Positions 51,921 through 60,044 of a stretch of 64,000 nucleotides of DNA are shown piece by piece. The stretch's first letter is position 1. Each line of letters begins with the position of its first letter. The stretch is from VXLM01 sp034421575 (lineage in GTDB: Bacteria; Chloroflexota; Dehalococcoidia; Lucifugimonadales; VXLM01), in contig DAOUKG010000003.1 in NCBI GenBank assembly GCA_034421575.1, positions 19,892 to 83,891 of the forward strand, written 5' to 3'. A model generated the notes under the pieces. The model had not been told where the DNA came from, ran no database searches, and saw only the letters and a program-made list of their open reading frames with translations. The position numbers and the translations under genes are program-made.

Positions 51921-52283
51921 ATGGCTCTATTAATTGTAGTCACTTCTTCAACGCAAACCCGAAACAACATGGAGAAAGCTCGACGGAATTCCCCCGATAT
52001 TTTCTTGGGCAAGCCGGTGCCAAATGTCTACTTGATGAGGAGTAATGGTCTGGCACTCTGGTACGCCTGGAAAGAAAAGAATAAAAACCCCTTGTATATA
52101 GATGTCTACCTAGCCGATGAACTTCATCAGTGGCAGATACCGGACCCGATTAGGAGGTCAGCAGAGTGGAAGGCAGAGAACAGACACGGCTCTTACCCGG
52201 TTTCGGCGGAGACGCTGAGATCGAACGGCTTGGCAAGCCAAGAGGAACTGGAGAAGATCGCTCTAGACTTCTCGATCAACTAG
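51921..52283 (+). CDS. Unknown protein, third gene of the AAA/SMC operon
   Basis: 120 residues with no recognised family. The first part is alpha/beta (MALLIVVTSSTQTRNNMEKA, then SNGLALWYAWKEKNKNPLYIDVYLADELHQW), the second helical and charged. No strong SD precedes ATG 51921. Its last 118 nt overlap the next gene in another frame, which is unusual and argues for tight co-evolution or a recent frame arrangement. Confidence 0.6.
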   Translation: MALLIVVTSSTQTRNNMEKARRNSPDIFLGKPVPNVYLMRSNGLALWYAWKEKNKNPLYIDVYLADELHQWQIPDPIRRSAEWKAENRHGSYPVSAETLRSNGLASQEELEKIALDFSIN

Positions 52284-52432
52284 CCGCACAGGGACTCCGT
52301 ATCCTCAAGGAAACCACGCGAGGCGGCCTACCTAATGGCGTCGACCAGCTTTCTCCGACCACGCGACGGCAACTGCGCGATCTCTCGCAACGGTCTGTAG
52401 TCGAATGGAAGGCACTTAAGGAGGAAGGCTAG
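52166..52432 (+). CDS. Unknown small protein, fourth gene of the AAA/SMC operon
   Basis: 88 residues from GTG 52166, supported by a strong aggagg SD 8 nt upstream that lies inside the previous gene. MEGREQTRLLPGFGGDAEIE, then SRLLDQLAAQGLRILKETTRG and LSPTTRRQLRDLSQRSVVEWKALKEEG: mainly helical, charged. The stop is one base before the SMC-like ATG, and an aaggagg SD for that gene lies in its last codons. Could be a small accessory subunit of the SMC-like ATPase, by position only. Confidence 0.6.
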   Translation: MEGREQTRLLPGFGGDAEIERLGKPRGTGEDRSRLLDQLAAQGLRILKETTRGGLPNGVDQLSPTTRRQLRDLSQRSVVEWKALKEEG

Positions 52433-52433
52433 T

Positions 52434-54290
52434 ATGGTTGTTCAGGCAGAAAGAGTTCTACACCTCGCAATCGAGAACATCGGTGGGCTCTTCGGTAGAC
52501 GGGACTACGAGATCCGTCCTGGGCTGAATCTCATTGCGGCCCCGAATGCTACTGGAAAGACCTCACTGATCCATGCGCTACAGGCTCTGGTTCTCGAAGA
52601 CAGGAACCTGCGCTCTAGGGACTACTTTTTACACTCCTTTGAGGAATACGCGCGCGTAGAACTTACGATGGCGAATGGCACTCGTTATAGGCGCACTTTG
52701 ACAAGCGGTGGCGATGGAGCCATGTCGGTAGGTGGTGAGCCGCTGCACCCCGATGGCACAAAGGTAAACCTGTTTTGCATAGCGTCGGAGGACAACGATC
52801 TAATAGACCGAGTCAAGGCAGGCAGACCATTGAGCTCGACATTGTTGGACTTTTCGGAGTTCAAGCATTTCGAGTTACTAGCGGCTTTCTTCGCACAGGA
52901 ACGGGCGAGTAGGGTAACGCAACTCAGCCGATATCGCGATCAGCGGGCCCAGCTCGAGACTCTGAGAGGTCAACTCCGCACGCGGCGACAGGAACTCGAA
53001 AAGCTTGAGGGAGAGCGGCGGGCTCTTAGGGAAATCCCTGCTGAGAGGGTGGCAGAAAACGAGCAGGAGGCCCGCAAGCTTGCCGATGCTCAGAGACGAT
53101 TGCACAGGTCTATTCAAGACCTTACCTCGGCTGAGGGTGAAAGAGAGCGATTGAAGAACACTCTAGAGACGCACGTTCACCAAGAACAGCGCTTCAGTGA
53201 AATGGTGCGGCAGTTTGAGAGTGAGCATCCGGATGATGAGCAAGAGCTCGCTGTGATGGATAAGGAGATCGACCGCATTAAGGGCGAAATCGAAGGGCTC
53301 CAACGCCGCATGCAAAGTGTTCAGGACCGGCTCCAGGATACAGATCACAACTGGAACCGGCACCTGCGGTACCCCGAGGATGAGTGCTTTGCATGTGGGA
53401 ACTCCATCAGTGCTGAGCAACTAAGGGAACGGCAACGAGCGCTGGAATCCTCCAAAAGGGATCTTGCTAGAGATATTAACGAACTACAATGGCGTCTGAC
53501 ACAGCGACAGAAAGAGAGAAACGAATTCAGTCAGTACGCGATTCAGGTCAGGAGCCAATTTAGGGCTCGGATGAACGATGCTAGACGTGAGATCACCAGG
53601 ATATCAGACCAACTCAGGAAGGCGGAAGCAAGGATCAACGAGCTACTCCCTCAACGGAAAGACCTCAGCGAGTTAGTGCGCCAGTTGGAGGCGCATTTTG
53701 ACCGGGACGTGCGCGAGCTTTTGGAGAAACGCCGCCGAGTGGATGAGCGAATCGCTCGCACGGACCAAGATGTTAAGACGCTCCAAGCTCGCATTCAGGA
53801 TATAGGCGACGTCCAACAGGAGATCCTGCATTTGGAGGATGAAATCGGGTTTCACGAACAGGCAGGTCGTCACATGACCACCAAGGCGGAAGAGGTCAAG
53901 AACGCTGTCAAGATCATGTTCAATGAGCACATAAAGGAGGTTTACGAACTTCTAGAGTTCAGTGAAGACTTTGAGCAGATTTACCTTGACGATCAGTTCA
54001 ATCTGAAGATCATTCGCCGGTTCCAAGGCCAACGAAAGCTTGACACGATAAATACTCTTAGCCGGAGTGAGAAGGAGACGGTCGCCCTTGTTCTGATGCT
54101 GGCAGGACGAGAGGCTTACCTGCCGGAGTTCCCGTTTTTCATTGCTGACGAAACGTCCTTCTTCGATCCTACAAGGTTCAACAGAATCGTAAGCTACGTA
54201 GGCGAACGAGTCCCATACACGGTGATCACAAAGCTTGCGCCTAGAGAGGAACAGGAGGAAGTGACAGTAGAATACGCTGTGCCTGCATAG
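52434..54290 (+). CDS. SMC/Rad50-like ATPase with zinc hook
   Basis: 618 residues. N-terminal ABC half: LAIENIGGLFGRRDYEIRPG and Walker A AAPNATGKTSL (35-45). Two long coiled-coil arms flank a CFAC zinc hook (C318, C321; ECFACGNSIS). C-terminal half: signature LSRSEKETVALVL (542-554), Walker B FPFFIADETSFFDP (D572, E573). The arms are short compared with Rad50. The ENIGGx opening and NATGK loop recall the archaeal SMC-related (ASRP/Sph) proteins, from memory. No nuclease (Mre11/SbcD, Toprim) gene adjoins. Presumed DNA-binding ATPase of the operon. Confidence 0.85.
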   Translation: MVVQAERVLHLAIENIGGLFGRRDYEIRPGLNLIAAPNATGKTSLIHALQALVLEDRNLRSRDYFLHSFEEYARVELTMANGTRYRRTLTSGGDGAMSVGGEPLHPDGTKVNLFCIASEDNDLIDRVKAGRPLSSTLLDFSEFKHFELLAAFFAQERASRVTQLSRYRDQRAQLETLRGQLRTRRQELEKLEGERRALREIPAERVAENEQEARKLADAQRRLHRSIQDLTSAEGERERLKNTLETHVHQEQRFSEMVRQFESEHPDDEQELAVMDKEIDRIKGEIEGLQRRMQSVQDRLQDTDHNWNRHLRYPEDECFACGNSISAEQLRERQRALESSKRDLARDINELQWRLTQRQKERNEFSQYAIQVRSQFRARMNDARREITRISDQLRKAEARINELLPQRKDLSELVRQLEAHFDRDVRELLEKRRRVDERIARTDQDVKTLQARIQDIGDVQQEILHLEDEIGFHEQAGRHMTTKAEEVKNAVKIMFNEHIKEVYELLEFSEDFEQIYLDDQFNLKIIRRFQGQRKLDTINTLSRSEKETVALVLMLAGREAYLPEFPFFIADETSFFDPTRFNRIVSYVGERVPYTVITKLAPREEQEEVTVEYAVPA

Positions 54291-54323
54291 CATCCGTGTG
54301 TTGGGAACGCCTATGAGGCGGGC

Positions 54324-55133
54324 CTAGTTCCGCCCGCAGTCGTTGGCCTCGACGCCGCGCGGGATGCACGTCCGGTTGCGGAGGGAGGTCTTGCTCGCAT
54401 CGATCGCCGCCTGCACCTTTGACGCCTCCTCCGCCGGGACCCACGTGTTCCAGACCGCGCTCTGCTCCTTGAGGTACTTGAACGCCCCCGCGCCGGGATT
54501 CACGCCGACACGCCCGAACTTGACCGTCCCCGCGATCTTGGAGAATGCCTCGCCGGGAAGGGTCGCGGTGGCGAGGAAGTCCACCAAGTCCGGCGCCCGC
54601 TCCGTCAAGGTGGAGTGAACCACGATGCGCACAGTCTCTGTGTCGGCCAGCGGTGTGCCGCCTTCCAACACCGTTCCGCTATCTACGACGGAGGTCAGCC
54701 ACTCGGAGGTGTCCGCGTCAGCGGTATCCACGTGGAGCACGAGGTCGACTTCGCCCTTTTCGATGGCGTCCCGGTAGTCGGCCTCCTCCATCTCGACCAA
54801 CTCGACCGTGTAGTCATATCCCCACACCATGAAGTAGCCGAGGAGGCTGTTGAGCATGGCCGGACCGCCCTCTTTCCAGTTGGCGATCTTGATGATGTCC
54901 TTGCCCACCACGTCGAGCGCCGTCTGCGCGTCGCTCGTGCGCTGACCCGAAATCTGCACCGCCTCTTCCGGGAGCCTCGTAGCCGTGGGCGTCGGCAAGG
55001 GTGTGGGAGTGCCGAATTCTTCCGAGGTAATCAGCGGAGTGTCCCGCTCCGGAGCGCAGGCAAAGACGGCCGCAGCGAGAAGCGCGGCCAGCGCAGCCGC
55101 CCCCAACGTCCGTTTGGAGAACCGGCAAAGCAT
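54324..55133 (-). CDS. Substrate-binding lipoprotein, OpuAC-like
   Basis: 269 residues from ATG 55133 (ggagg 10 nt upstream); other in-frame starts exist further up. Signal peptide with lipobox VFACAP, a Pro/Thr linker (FGTPTPLPTPTAT), then a periplasmic-binding fold: IIKIANWKEGGPAMLNSLLGYF, YTVELVEMEEADYRDAIEKGEVDLVLHV. This resembles the glycine betaine/choline-binding OpuAC domain. No ABC permease or ATPase adjoins, so it is an orphan binding protein. Convergent with the SMC-like gene (34 bp). Confidence 0.75.
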   Translation of the reverse strand: MLCRFSKRTLGAAALAALLAAAVFACAPERDTPLITSEEFGTPTPLPTPTATRLPEEAVQISGQRTSDAQTALDVVGKDIIKIANWKEGGPAMLNSLLGYFMVWGYDYTVELVEMEEADYRDAIEKGEVDLVLHVDTADADTSEWLTSVVDSGTVLEGGTPLADTETVRIVVHSTLTERAPDLVDFLATATLPGEAFSKIAGTVKFGRVGVNPGAGAFKYLKEQSAVWNTWVPAEEASKVQAAIDASKTSLRNRTCIPRGVEANDCGRN

Positions 55134-55264
55134 ATCAACCATGCCTCCACTATTGCCCGGTCTCATCGTGCCAGCAGTGTATCAAACAAAGTCCACGAAG
55201 GTCTTGCCGTTCAGATAGTCCGGGTCTGCATTAATTCAGTCGGCTTTCCCCTTGCGGCCGCAAC

Positions 55265-55430
55265 AGCCATCACCGTCATTCCGGCGAAGGCCGGAATCCA
55301 GGGGGTTGCGGTTGCGGTTATGGATTTTAGATTCCTCGCTGCGCTCGGAATGACAGAGAGACGGGGCCGGATCATAGCCGCAAGTCCGTTTTACCTACCC
55401 CTGTCAGCCCCGGTGTGGGAGAGTTACAGA
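55265..55430. repeat. R2 variant, R5 and orphan MITE-2 right end
   Basis: An R2 variant gtcattccggcgaaggccgg lies at 55275-55300. An inverted R5 lies at about 55322-55352, then the MITE-2 end tacctacccctgtcagc (55395-55411), followed by an R1-like ccggtgtgggaga. Only the right half of MITE-2 is present. Confidence 0.65.
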
Positions 55431-55439
55431 GGGGGCGTC

Positions 55440-55991
55440 CTATACCGTCAGCATCGTCTGAGACTGCTTTGCAAGCGTTTTGCTGTTCGCAAGAGCGTCC
55501 GAGTGCTGCACCGACCCGTCTCCCCGGATGTGCATCAACCCAATGCCGCGCTGAATCATCGCCGGCTCTATCAGCAGATGGCGGTGGCACTTCGAGGGGT
55601 CTTCCTCCGAGCACATGAGAACGACCGTCTGCTCTTCCGCAAGCTCGAGGACGGTGTCGATCCCCGCCTGGAAGCTCTCAAGTGAACGCATCTTCCTGTA
55701 GTCCGGCTTCCCGTCCTGCCTGTAGAGGTCTTCGTCGGACGGCTTGCCGCCCAGCGCATCGCCGAGGTAGACGTAGGACATATCCTCTTGTTCTAGGAGC
55801 GCCGGCATCGTGCGCTTGTTGGCGAACGCCGCGCGCCTGCTCACGGGAGCGCTCCTAGTGTCCACTACGACGTTGACGCCATGCAGCCTCAGCAGACCCA
55901 GGAAGGTCTTCCAATCGTGGATGCTATGACCGATGCTGTAGATGGTGTTCAACTGGTCCCTTACCCATTGAAGAACCCGCCGGTTCCTCAC
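55440..55991 (-). CDS. DUF488 family protein
   Basis: 183 residues from GTG 55991, which overlaps the stop of the M24 peptidase by 4 nt (GTGA). IYSIGHSIHDWKTFLGLLRLHGVNVVVDTRSAPVSRRAAF is the DUF488 opening (SIGHS, D.R..P.S). VVLMCSEEDPSKCHRHLLI is the family C-terminal signature (CxE.p..CHR..i). Function unknown. The last 25 residues extend past the usual end and are Ser/Thr/Gln-rich. Confidence 0.88.
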   Translation of the reverse strand: MRNRRVLQWVRDQLNTIYSIGHSIHDWKTFLGLLRLHGVNVVVDTRSAPVSRRAAFANKRTMPALLEQEDMSYVYLGDALGGKPSDEDLYRQDGKPDYRKMRSLESFQAGIDTVLELAEEQTVVLMCSEEDPSKCHRHLLIEPAMIQRGIGLMHIRGDGSVQHSDALANSKTLAKQSQTMLTV

Positions 55992-57253
55992 GCCACCCAG
56001 ATATCTCTGGTCACCAGGTCGTCCGACGAGAGCACCTCGTGGCCCGTCTCCGTGACCAGCACCTGGTCCTCGCAGCCGTACTTGTTCGGCACGTTCCAGA
56101 TGGGGAAGCCGCCGTCGTGGTAGAAGAACGGCTCGATGCAGATGACCTGGTTGGGTTGGAGCACCGCGGCGTTGTCCTTGGCGATGCCCGGCATCTCGTG
56201 GAGGTCGAGGCCGATGTTGTGACCGATGCTCGTCCACCGGAAGGACTGTGCTTTCTCGACGAACTCCGGGTATCCCGCGTCGCGGATGGCCTGCTGTGAC
56301 GCCTCGTACACCTCCCCGTAGGTCACGCCCGGCCTGACGGCGTCGATTGACGCCTGTTCAGCCTCGCGGGCGATGTCGTAGAACCTGCGTTGGTCCTCGG
56401 TCGGCTCGCCCAGGCTGGCGAAGCGCTTGATGTCGGTATAGTACCCGTCGTACGTGCACCCGCCGTCGAACTGGATGAGGCTGCCGGGGTTGATCTTCAT
56501 CTCGCGGCGTGGCGTCGCGTCCGCCCACAGGACGCGGTCAGGCCCCGCGTACACCGACGTGAACTTGATCTCGCTGCCACCCTCCTCGAACATCTTGGCG
56601 CACATCACGTTCACGAGGTCGCGCTCCGACATTCCCTCTCGCAGCGCCTCGAACCCCGCCTCGATGCCGAGGCACGATATCCTCACCGACTCGCGCAGAC
56701 GCCGCACCTCCTCGTCCGATTTGATCGACCGCACCGGCCACACGACGGGGCCGCAGTCGCGCCACGTCACATCCGGGAGAGCGTCCCGCAGCCCGTCGAG
56801 CACGTCGATGGACAGCCCCAGCCGGAAGTGCGCGCTCATCTCTGTAGCAATCGTCGCCTTGTCGAGTCCCAGCTTCTTAAGCCACTCGGCGAACGACTCG
56901 ATAAGCGAGTCACCGACTCTGCCCATGTAGAACCCCGGCGGGAAGTCCCAGCGGACGACCGTGTCGATCCAGCTTGCCTGCGTCTGGATCTGGCCGCCGT
57001 TCGGCACGAAGAGCGCCAGCGGCAGGGTGTCGTCGCGCGGAATGAAGACCGTGTAGAAGTAGGCGTGGATAACCCATGCCACGTCCTGCATGGCCGACGC
57101 GTACCGGACGTTCGTCTCCTGCGTCAGGTACAGCCCGTCCACGCCCTCGCGGTCCATCTCCTCCCGCAGCCGCGCGATGCGTCGCTCGTGCTCCGGGAGC
57201 GTGCAGTCCGCGAAGAGGCCCTTGTTTTCCTGTTCGGTGATCTTTAGCTGCAT
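55988..57253 (-). CDS. M24 family metallopeptidase (Xaa-Pro aminopeptidase/creatinase-like)
   Basis: 421 residues. The N-terminal creatinase domain (about 20-170) carries GVDGLYLTQETNVRYAS. The C-terminal pita-bread domain holds the metal ligands: D in FDGGCTYDGYYTDIKR (two Asp), H in SIGHNIGLDLHE, E in VICIEPFFY, E in VLVTETGHEVLS. All five ligands are in place, so it should be a di-metal hydrolase; prolidase, creatinase and dimethylpropiothetin-lyase (DddP)-like activities share this scaffold. Translationally coupled to DUF488. Confidence 0.9.
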   Translation of the reverse strand: MQLKITEQENKGLFADCTLPEHERRIARLREEMDREGVDGLYLTQETNVRYASAMQDVAWVIHAYFYTVFIPRDDTLPLALFVPNGGQIQTQASWIDTVVRWDFPPGFYMGRVGDSLIESFAEWLKKLGLDKATIATEMSAHFRLGLSIDVLDGLRDALPDVTWRDCGPVVWPVRSIKSDEEVRRLRESVRISCLGIEAGFEALREGMSERDLVNVMCAKMFEEGGSEIKFTSVYAGPDRVLWADATPRREMKINPGSLIQFDGGCTYDGYYTDIKRFASLGEPTEDQRRFYDIAREAEQASIDAVRPGVTYGEVYEASQQAIRDAGYPEFVEKAQSFRWTSIGHNIGLDLHEMPGIAKDNAAVLQPNQVICIEPFFYHDGGFPIWNVPNKYGCEDQVLVTETGHEVLSSDDLVTRDIWVA

Positions 57254-57270
57254 TTGAGGGGCCGCGCAGG

Positions 57271-57597
57271 TTAGAGTTGGTTCAGTTCGACTAGGACGTT
57301 GTCGAGTTGGGCGTCTACGTTCAGAACTTGCCGTTGGGCAGACTCGTAGAGTGAGATCAGGGCTACACTGTCTGCATCCATATCGTCAGTCATAACGTCT
57401 GAATCTATACGGCCAATTTCATTACCCGACTCATTCAGAAGCCTGAGGCTATAGATGAATCCCCCTTTGGAGATCAGGGCCGAAGAGTCGCCGAATACGG
57501 CGGAAAACGTCGTCCGATTTACGGTGGGGCGCCATGTGATCTTTCCTTCGTTTGACAGCTGATTCAGTTTCTCAAGGATCTCTTCGATCTTGGTCAT
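57271..57597 (-). CDS. Unknown small protein, second gene of a two-gene module
   Basis: 108 residues. MTKIEEILEKLNQLSNEGKI, then WRPTVNRTTFSAVFGDSSALISKGGFIYSLRLLNESGNEIGRI (beta-rich middle) and a helical end ALISLYESAQRQVLNVDAQLDNVLVELNQL. The beta middle with short helices at both ends is seen in small proteins of mobile or defence genes, but no family is named. The start overlaps the stop of the membrane protein gene by 1 nt (TAATG). Confidence 0.65.
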   Translation of the reverse strand: MTKIEEILEKLNQLSNEGKITWRPTVNRTTFSAVFGDSSALISKGGFIYSLRLLNESGNEIGRIDSDVMTDDMDADSVALISLYESAQRQVLNVDAQLDNVLVELNQL

Positions 57598-58118
57598 TAT
57601 GTGCTCACCTCACTTTTCTGCACCTGAACTCTGCTGACCATTTCTTCGAGCTTAGCCTGAACCTCATTGAGAATACTATTGAAGTCCTCGGAGGCCGCAT
57701 ATTCCGCCCCGGAGCGAACCGCGGCGTCGAGAGTATTCTCTATAGCGTTCACCTGGTCAATTGCCTCTCGCAAGGTCAGTCTGTACTGCGCCGCCGGCTC
57801 AGGCAGTCGAGCGCGGATATCGGTCAGGGACGACCGCAACACCTGGTACATGTTCAGGCAAATGTCCCACTTCTGCTCTCTGTGAAGGTTCTTAATTTGT
57901 TGGACGTACCCGATGACCCGTTGCAGGTCGGAGACCGTCAGTACACCGTAGATGGCTTCCCGCGTCTCAATGGTTGCCCTCCGGGCAGCCGATGCCGCGT
58001 CCTCGGCCGATTCGGCTGCCCTTCGCGCGCCGATGACCTGCCGGATCGCGATCCCTAATCCGATCACTGTCGCGATTAACCCGGCAGCGCCTACCAAATT
58101 ATCATAAAGGTAGTCCAT
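57597..58118 (-). CDS. Single-TM helical protein, first gene of a two-gene module
   Basis: 173 residues. One transmembrane helix (about 8-28, LVGAAGLIATVIGLGIAI) and then a wholly helical cytoplasmic part rich in Ala/Arg/Glu (RRAAESAEDAASAARRATIETREAI) likely to form a coiled coil. No family recognised; such N-terminal-TM helical proteins often accompany small effector-like genes. Co-translated with the 108-residue protein. AT-richer than neighbours. Confidence 0.65.
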   Translation of the reverse strand: MDYLYDNLVGAAGLIATVIGLGIAIRQVIGARRAAESAEDAASAARRATIETREAIYGVLTVSDLQRVIGYVQQIKNLHREQKWDICLNMYQVLRSSLTDIRARLPEPAAQYRLTLREAIDQVNAIENTLDAAVRSGAEYAASEDFNSILNEVQAKLEEMVSRVQVQKSEVST

Positions 58119-58145
58119 GGTCTCGCCAAGTTTGTCTATGTAGCC

Positions 58146-59735
58146 CTACGGCGTGAACGGCACCGCCGCCCCGGCGTAGGACTCGTCGTCGCGGAGCGCG
58201 CTCCGGTGCGGCAGGTACTCGACGACGATGTCGATGTCGTGGATGCTAACAGGATCGACGAGTTGCTCGTCCTTGCTGACGAGATCGACACGCACGGTGT
58301 TCGTTCCCTTGACCGGAAGCGAGACGTTACGCAGGTCGATGTGCAGGCGATACCCCCGCACGCCCGCGCTCGGACGCATTTGGAACACCCAGTCCGCACG
58401 CCGCATCTTGCTCTCCGGCACCTCCTCGCCGTTCCAGTAGACGCGATACTCGTCGTGGTGCACGAGCTCGTGGAGCATGATCCGGAGCTCGCATCGCCAC
58501 AGTTCGCCCGCCTCCGACTTCGCGGAGATGTCGTCCGACACGTCTATCGTGATGTCCGGCCCTTGCTCGCCCGCCGTGAGCTCTCGCGGAAGCTGGTCGG
58601 TCAGGCCGAAGGATACCGCTTCGCGACGGTCGAATCCCGGCCCGACGTAGAACGTCTTGTCCTTGTGTGCCAGGAGATCGGGGTACGCCGCCAGCCTCAT
58701 GCGGTCGGTGTCCTCGGTGGTGTACGGATAACGATGTGGGGGCGGGTAGTACCGGTGGTACATGGCGCCTTTCACACCGGCGTCGTAGGCGTTGACCGTC
58801 GCCGCCCTGTGCGTCAGCCGCGTCTGCTCGGTGCCCACGGAGTCCAGTCCCGCGAGAACGGGCACGTCGTTCCCCGTAGCCACCTCGACCAGTTCACGAA
58901 GCAGGGTCGTCTCGCTGGAGAAGTCGCCGCCTACAGGCATGGCGACTATCGTGTCCACCAGCCCCTCGTCGACCCATGTAGCGATGTCCTGCCCCATCTT
59001 GAGGTTGCCCTCCAGCGCGGCGGCAACGCGAACGACGACACGCTTGCTGCGCTCCTGCGCCTCTGCCGCCGCGTCCGCCGCTCGGCGGATGTCCCGCATC
59101 CACTCGGTGATCGTCTCCGTGTGCTCCTCCACCTCGCGACGAGCGATCAGCGGCATGTAGGTGTTGAAGTTCAGTTCGATACCGTCCGTCGGATAGTCGG
59201 TCACCAGCTCCCGGACGATTGCCAGGCGGTTCTCGCGGATCTCCGGCACGGCGTACGACATGCGGTTCGGATTGTCGTGAACGGCCTCGGGATAGTCGGG
59301 TTCCTCGCCCACAATCCACTCCGGGTGGAGGGTGTTGAAGGTGGCGACCCGCCCGTTCGTGACGCGGTCCGGAGGGGTGTAGGCCATGTTCAGCAGCAGG
59401 TGCGCCAGGAAGTTGAACCCGCGCTCGTGGGCGTGGTCGCAGACGACCTGAAGAGGATCGAGCCCGCTCTCGATCATCATCCGGACGTTGAACGCCGCCT
59501 TGTACCACACCTCGTGATTGACGAGATCGTAGTTGTGGCCCCAAATCTCCCCGACTTTTGTGTCGTACAGCAGGACCGCGCAGTCCCCCACGACGTAGCT
59601 GATCGTGTCGAACCCGAGGTCGAGCACCTCGTCGATGGGCTCGACGTACTGCCGGATCCCCATCGGCGGCTCGTACAGGTACACACTCGAATGCCGCCCA
59701 TCCGTCTCGAAGATGATCTCGTGCTTCTTGGACAT
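58146..59735 (-). CDS. Family 10-like glycosyl hydrolase (TIM barrel) with C-terminal beta domain
   Basis: 529 residues. The N-terminal barrel (about 20-370): DTISYVVGDCAVLLYDTKVGE, VCDHAHERGFNFLAHLLLNMAY, VRELVTDYPTDGIELNFNTYMP (barrel strand with acidic E), VRVAAALEGNLKMGQDIATWV, VDTIVAMPVGGDFSS. The layout matches the GHL10/DUF187-like glycosidase-like group that handles poorly known polysaccharides. The C-terminal 130 residues are beta-rich. No signal peptide. Monocistronic, upstream of repeats. Confidence 0.75.
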   Translation of the reverse strand: MSKKHEIIFETDGRHSSVYLYEPPMGIRQYVEPIDEVLDLGFDTISYVVGDCAVLLYDTKVGEIWGHNYDLVNHEVWYKAAFNVRMMIESGLDPLQVVCDHAHERGFNFLAHLLLNMAYTPPDRVTNGRVATFNTLHPEWIVGEEPDYPEAVHDNPNRMSYAVPEIRENRLAIVRELVTDYPTDGIELNFNTYMPLIARREVEEHTETITEWMRDIRRAADAAAEAQERSKRVVVRVAAALEGNLKMGQDIATWVDEGLVDTIVAMPVGGDFSSETTLLRELVEVATGNDVPVLAGLDSVGTEQTRLTHRAATVNAYDAGVKGAMYHRYYPPPHRYPYTTEDTDRMRLAAYPDLLAHKDKTFYVGPGFDRREAVSFGLTDQLPRELTAGEQGPDITIDVSDDISAKSEAGELWRCELRIMLHELVHHDEYRVYWNGEEVPESKMRRADWVFQMRPSAGVRGYRLHIDLRNVSLPVKGTNTVRVDLVSKDEQLVDPVSIHDIDIVVEYLPHRSALRDDESYAGAAVPFTP

Positions 59736-59835
59736 TTTTTCTCCTTACTGTTTTGGTCGTTTGTGCGTGTAGCGTCGCTTGGTTGTGCGGACCTTCCCCG
59801 TCGTTCCTCTGAAAACAACCCTCGGCCAACCTCCC

Positions 59836-59863
59836 GTAGGGGCGATTCGCGAATCGCCCCTAC
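59836..59863. repeat. 28-bp perfect palindrome, copy 2
   Basis: Identical to 7706-7733, arms gtaggggcgattcg and complement. Lies in the 59736-60044 gap, which also holds R4 material (59911-59960, with an inverted partner ttcgacaagctcaggccgaa) and R3-like words at 60005-60030. Confidence 0.85.
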
Positions 59864-60044
59864 CGCCATTTTCATGATTGGTAGAAAAGTGGGTAGGGGA
59901 GTTCGTTCGCCCTGAGCAGCGTTACGCCCCTCGCACCCTTCGACAAGCTCAGGCCGAACGGTGCCGTGCAGTGGTGTCAGTAACTGCCTTGAACACAACC
60001 TCTCCCCCTCTGTGCTCTCTGTGGTGATCCCCCCCAACGCGCCC

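Noticed and set aside
52434..54290. SbcC/Rad50 of an SbcCD pair
   Set aside because: No SbcD/Mre11 gene adjoins, the arms are short, and the neighbours are an AAA ATPase and unknown proteins.
58206..59915. 569-codon + strand frame opposite the GH10-like gene
   Set aside because: Arg/Val/His-rich shadow of the minus-strand gene and runs into repeat sequence at its end.
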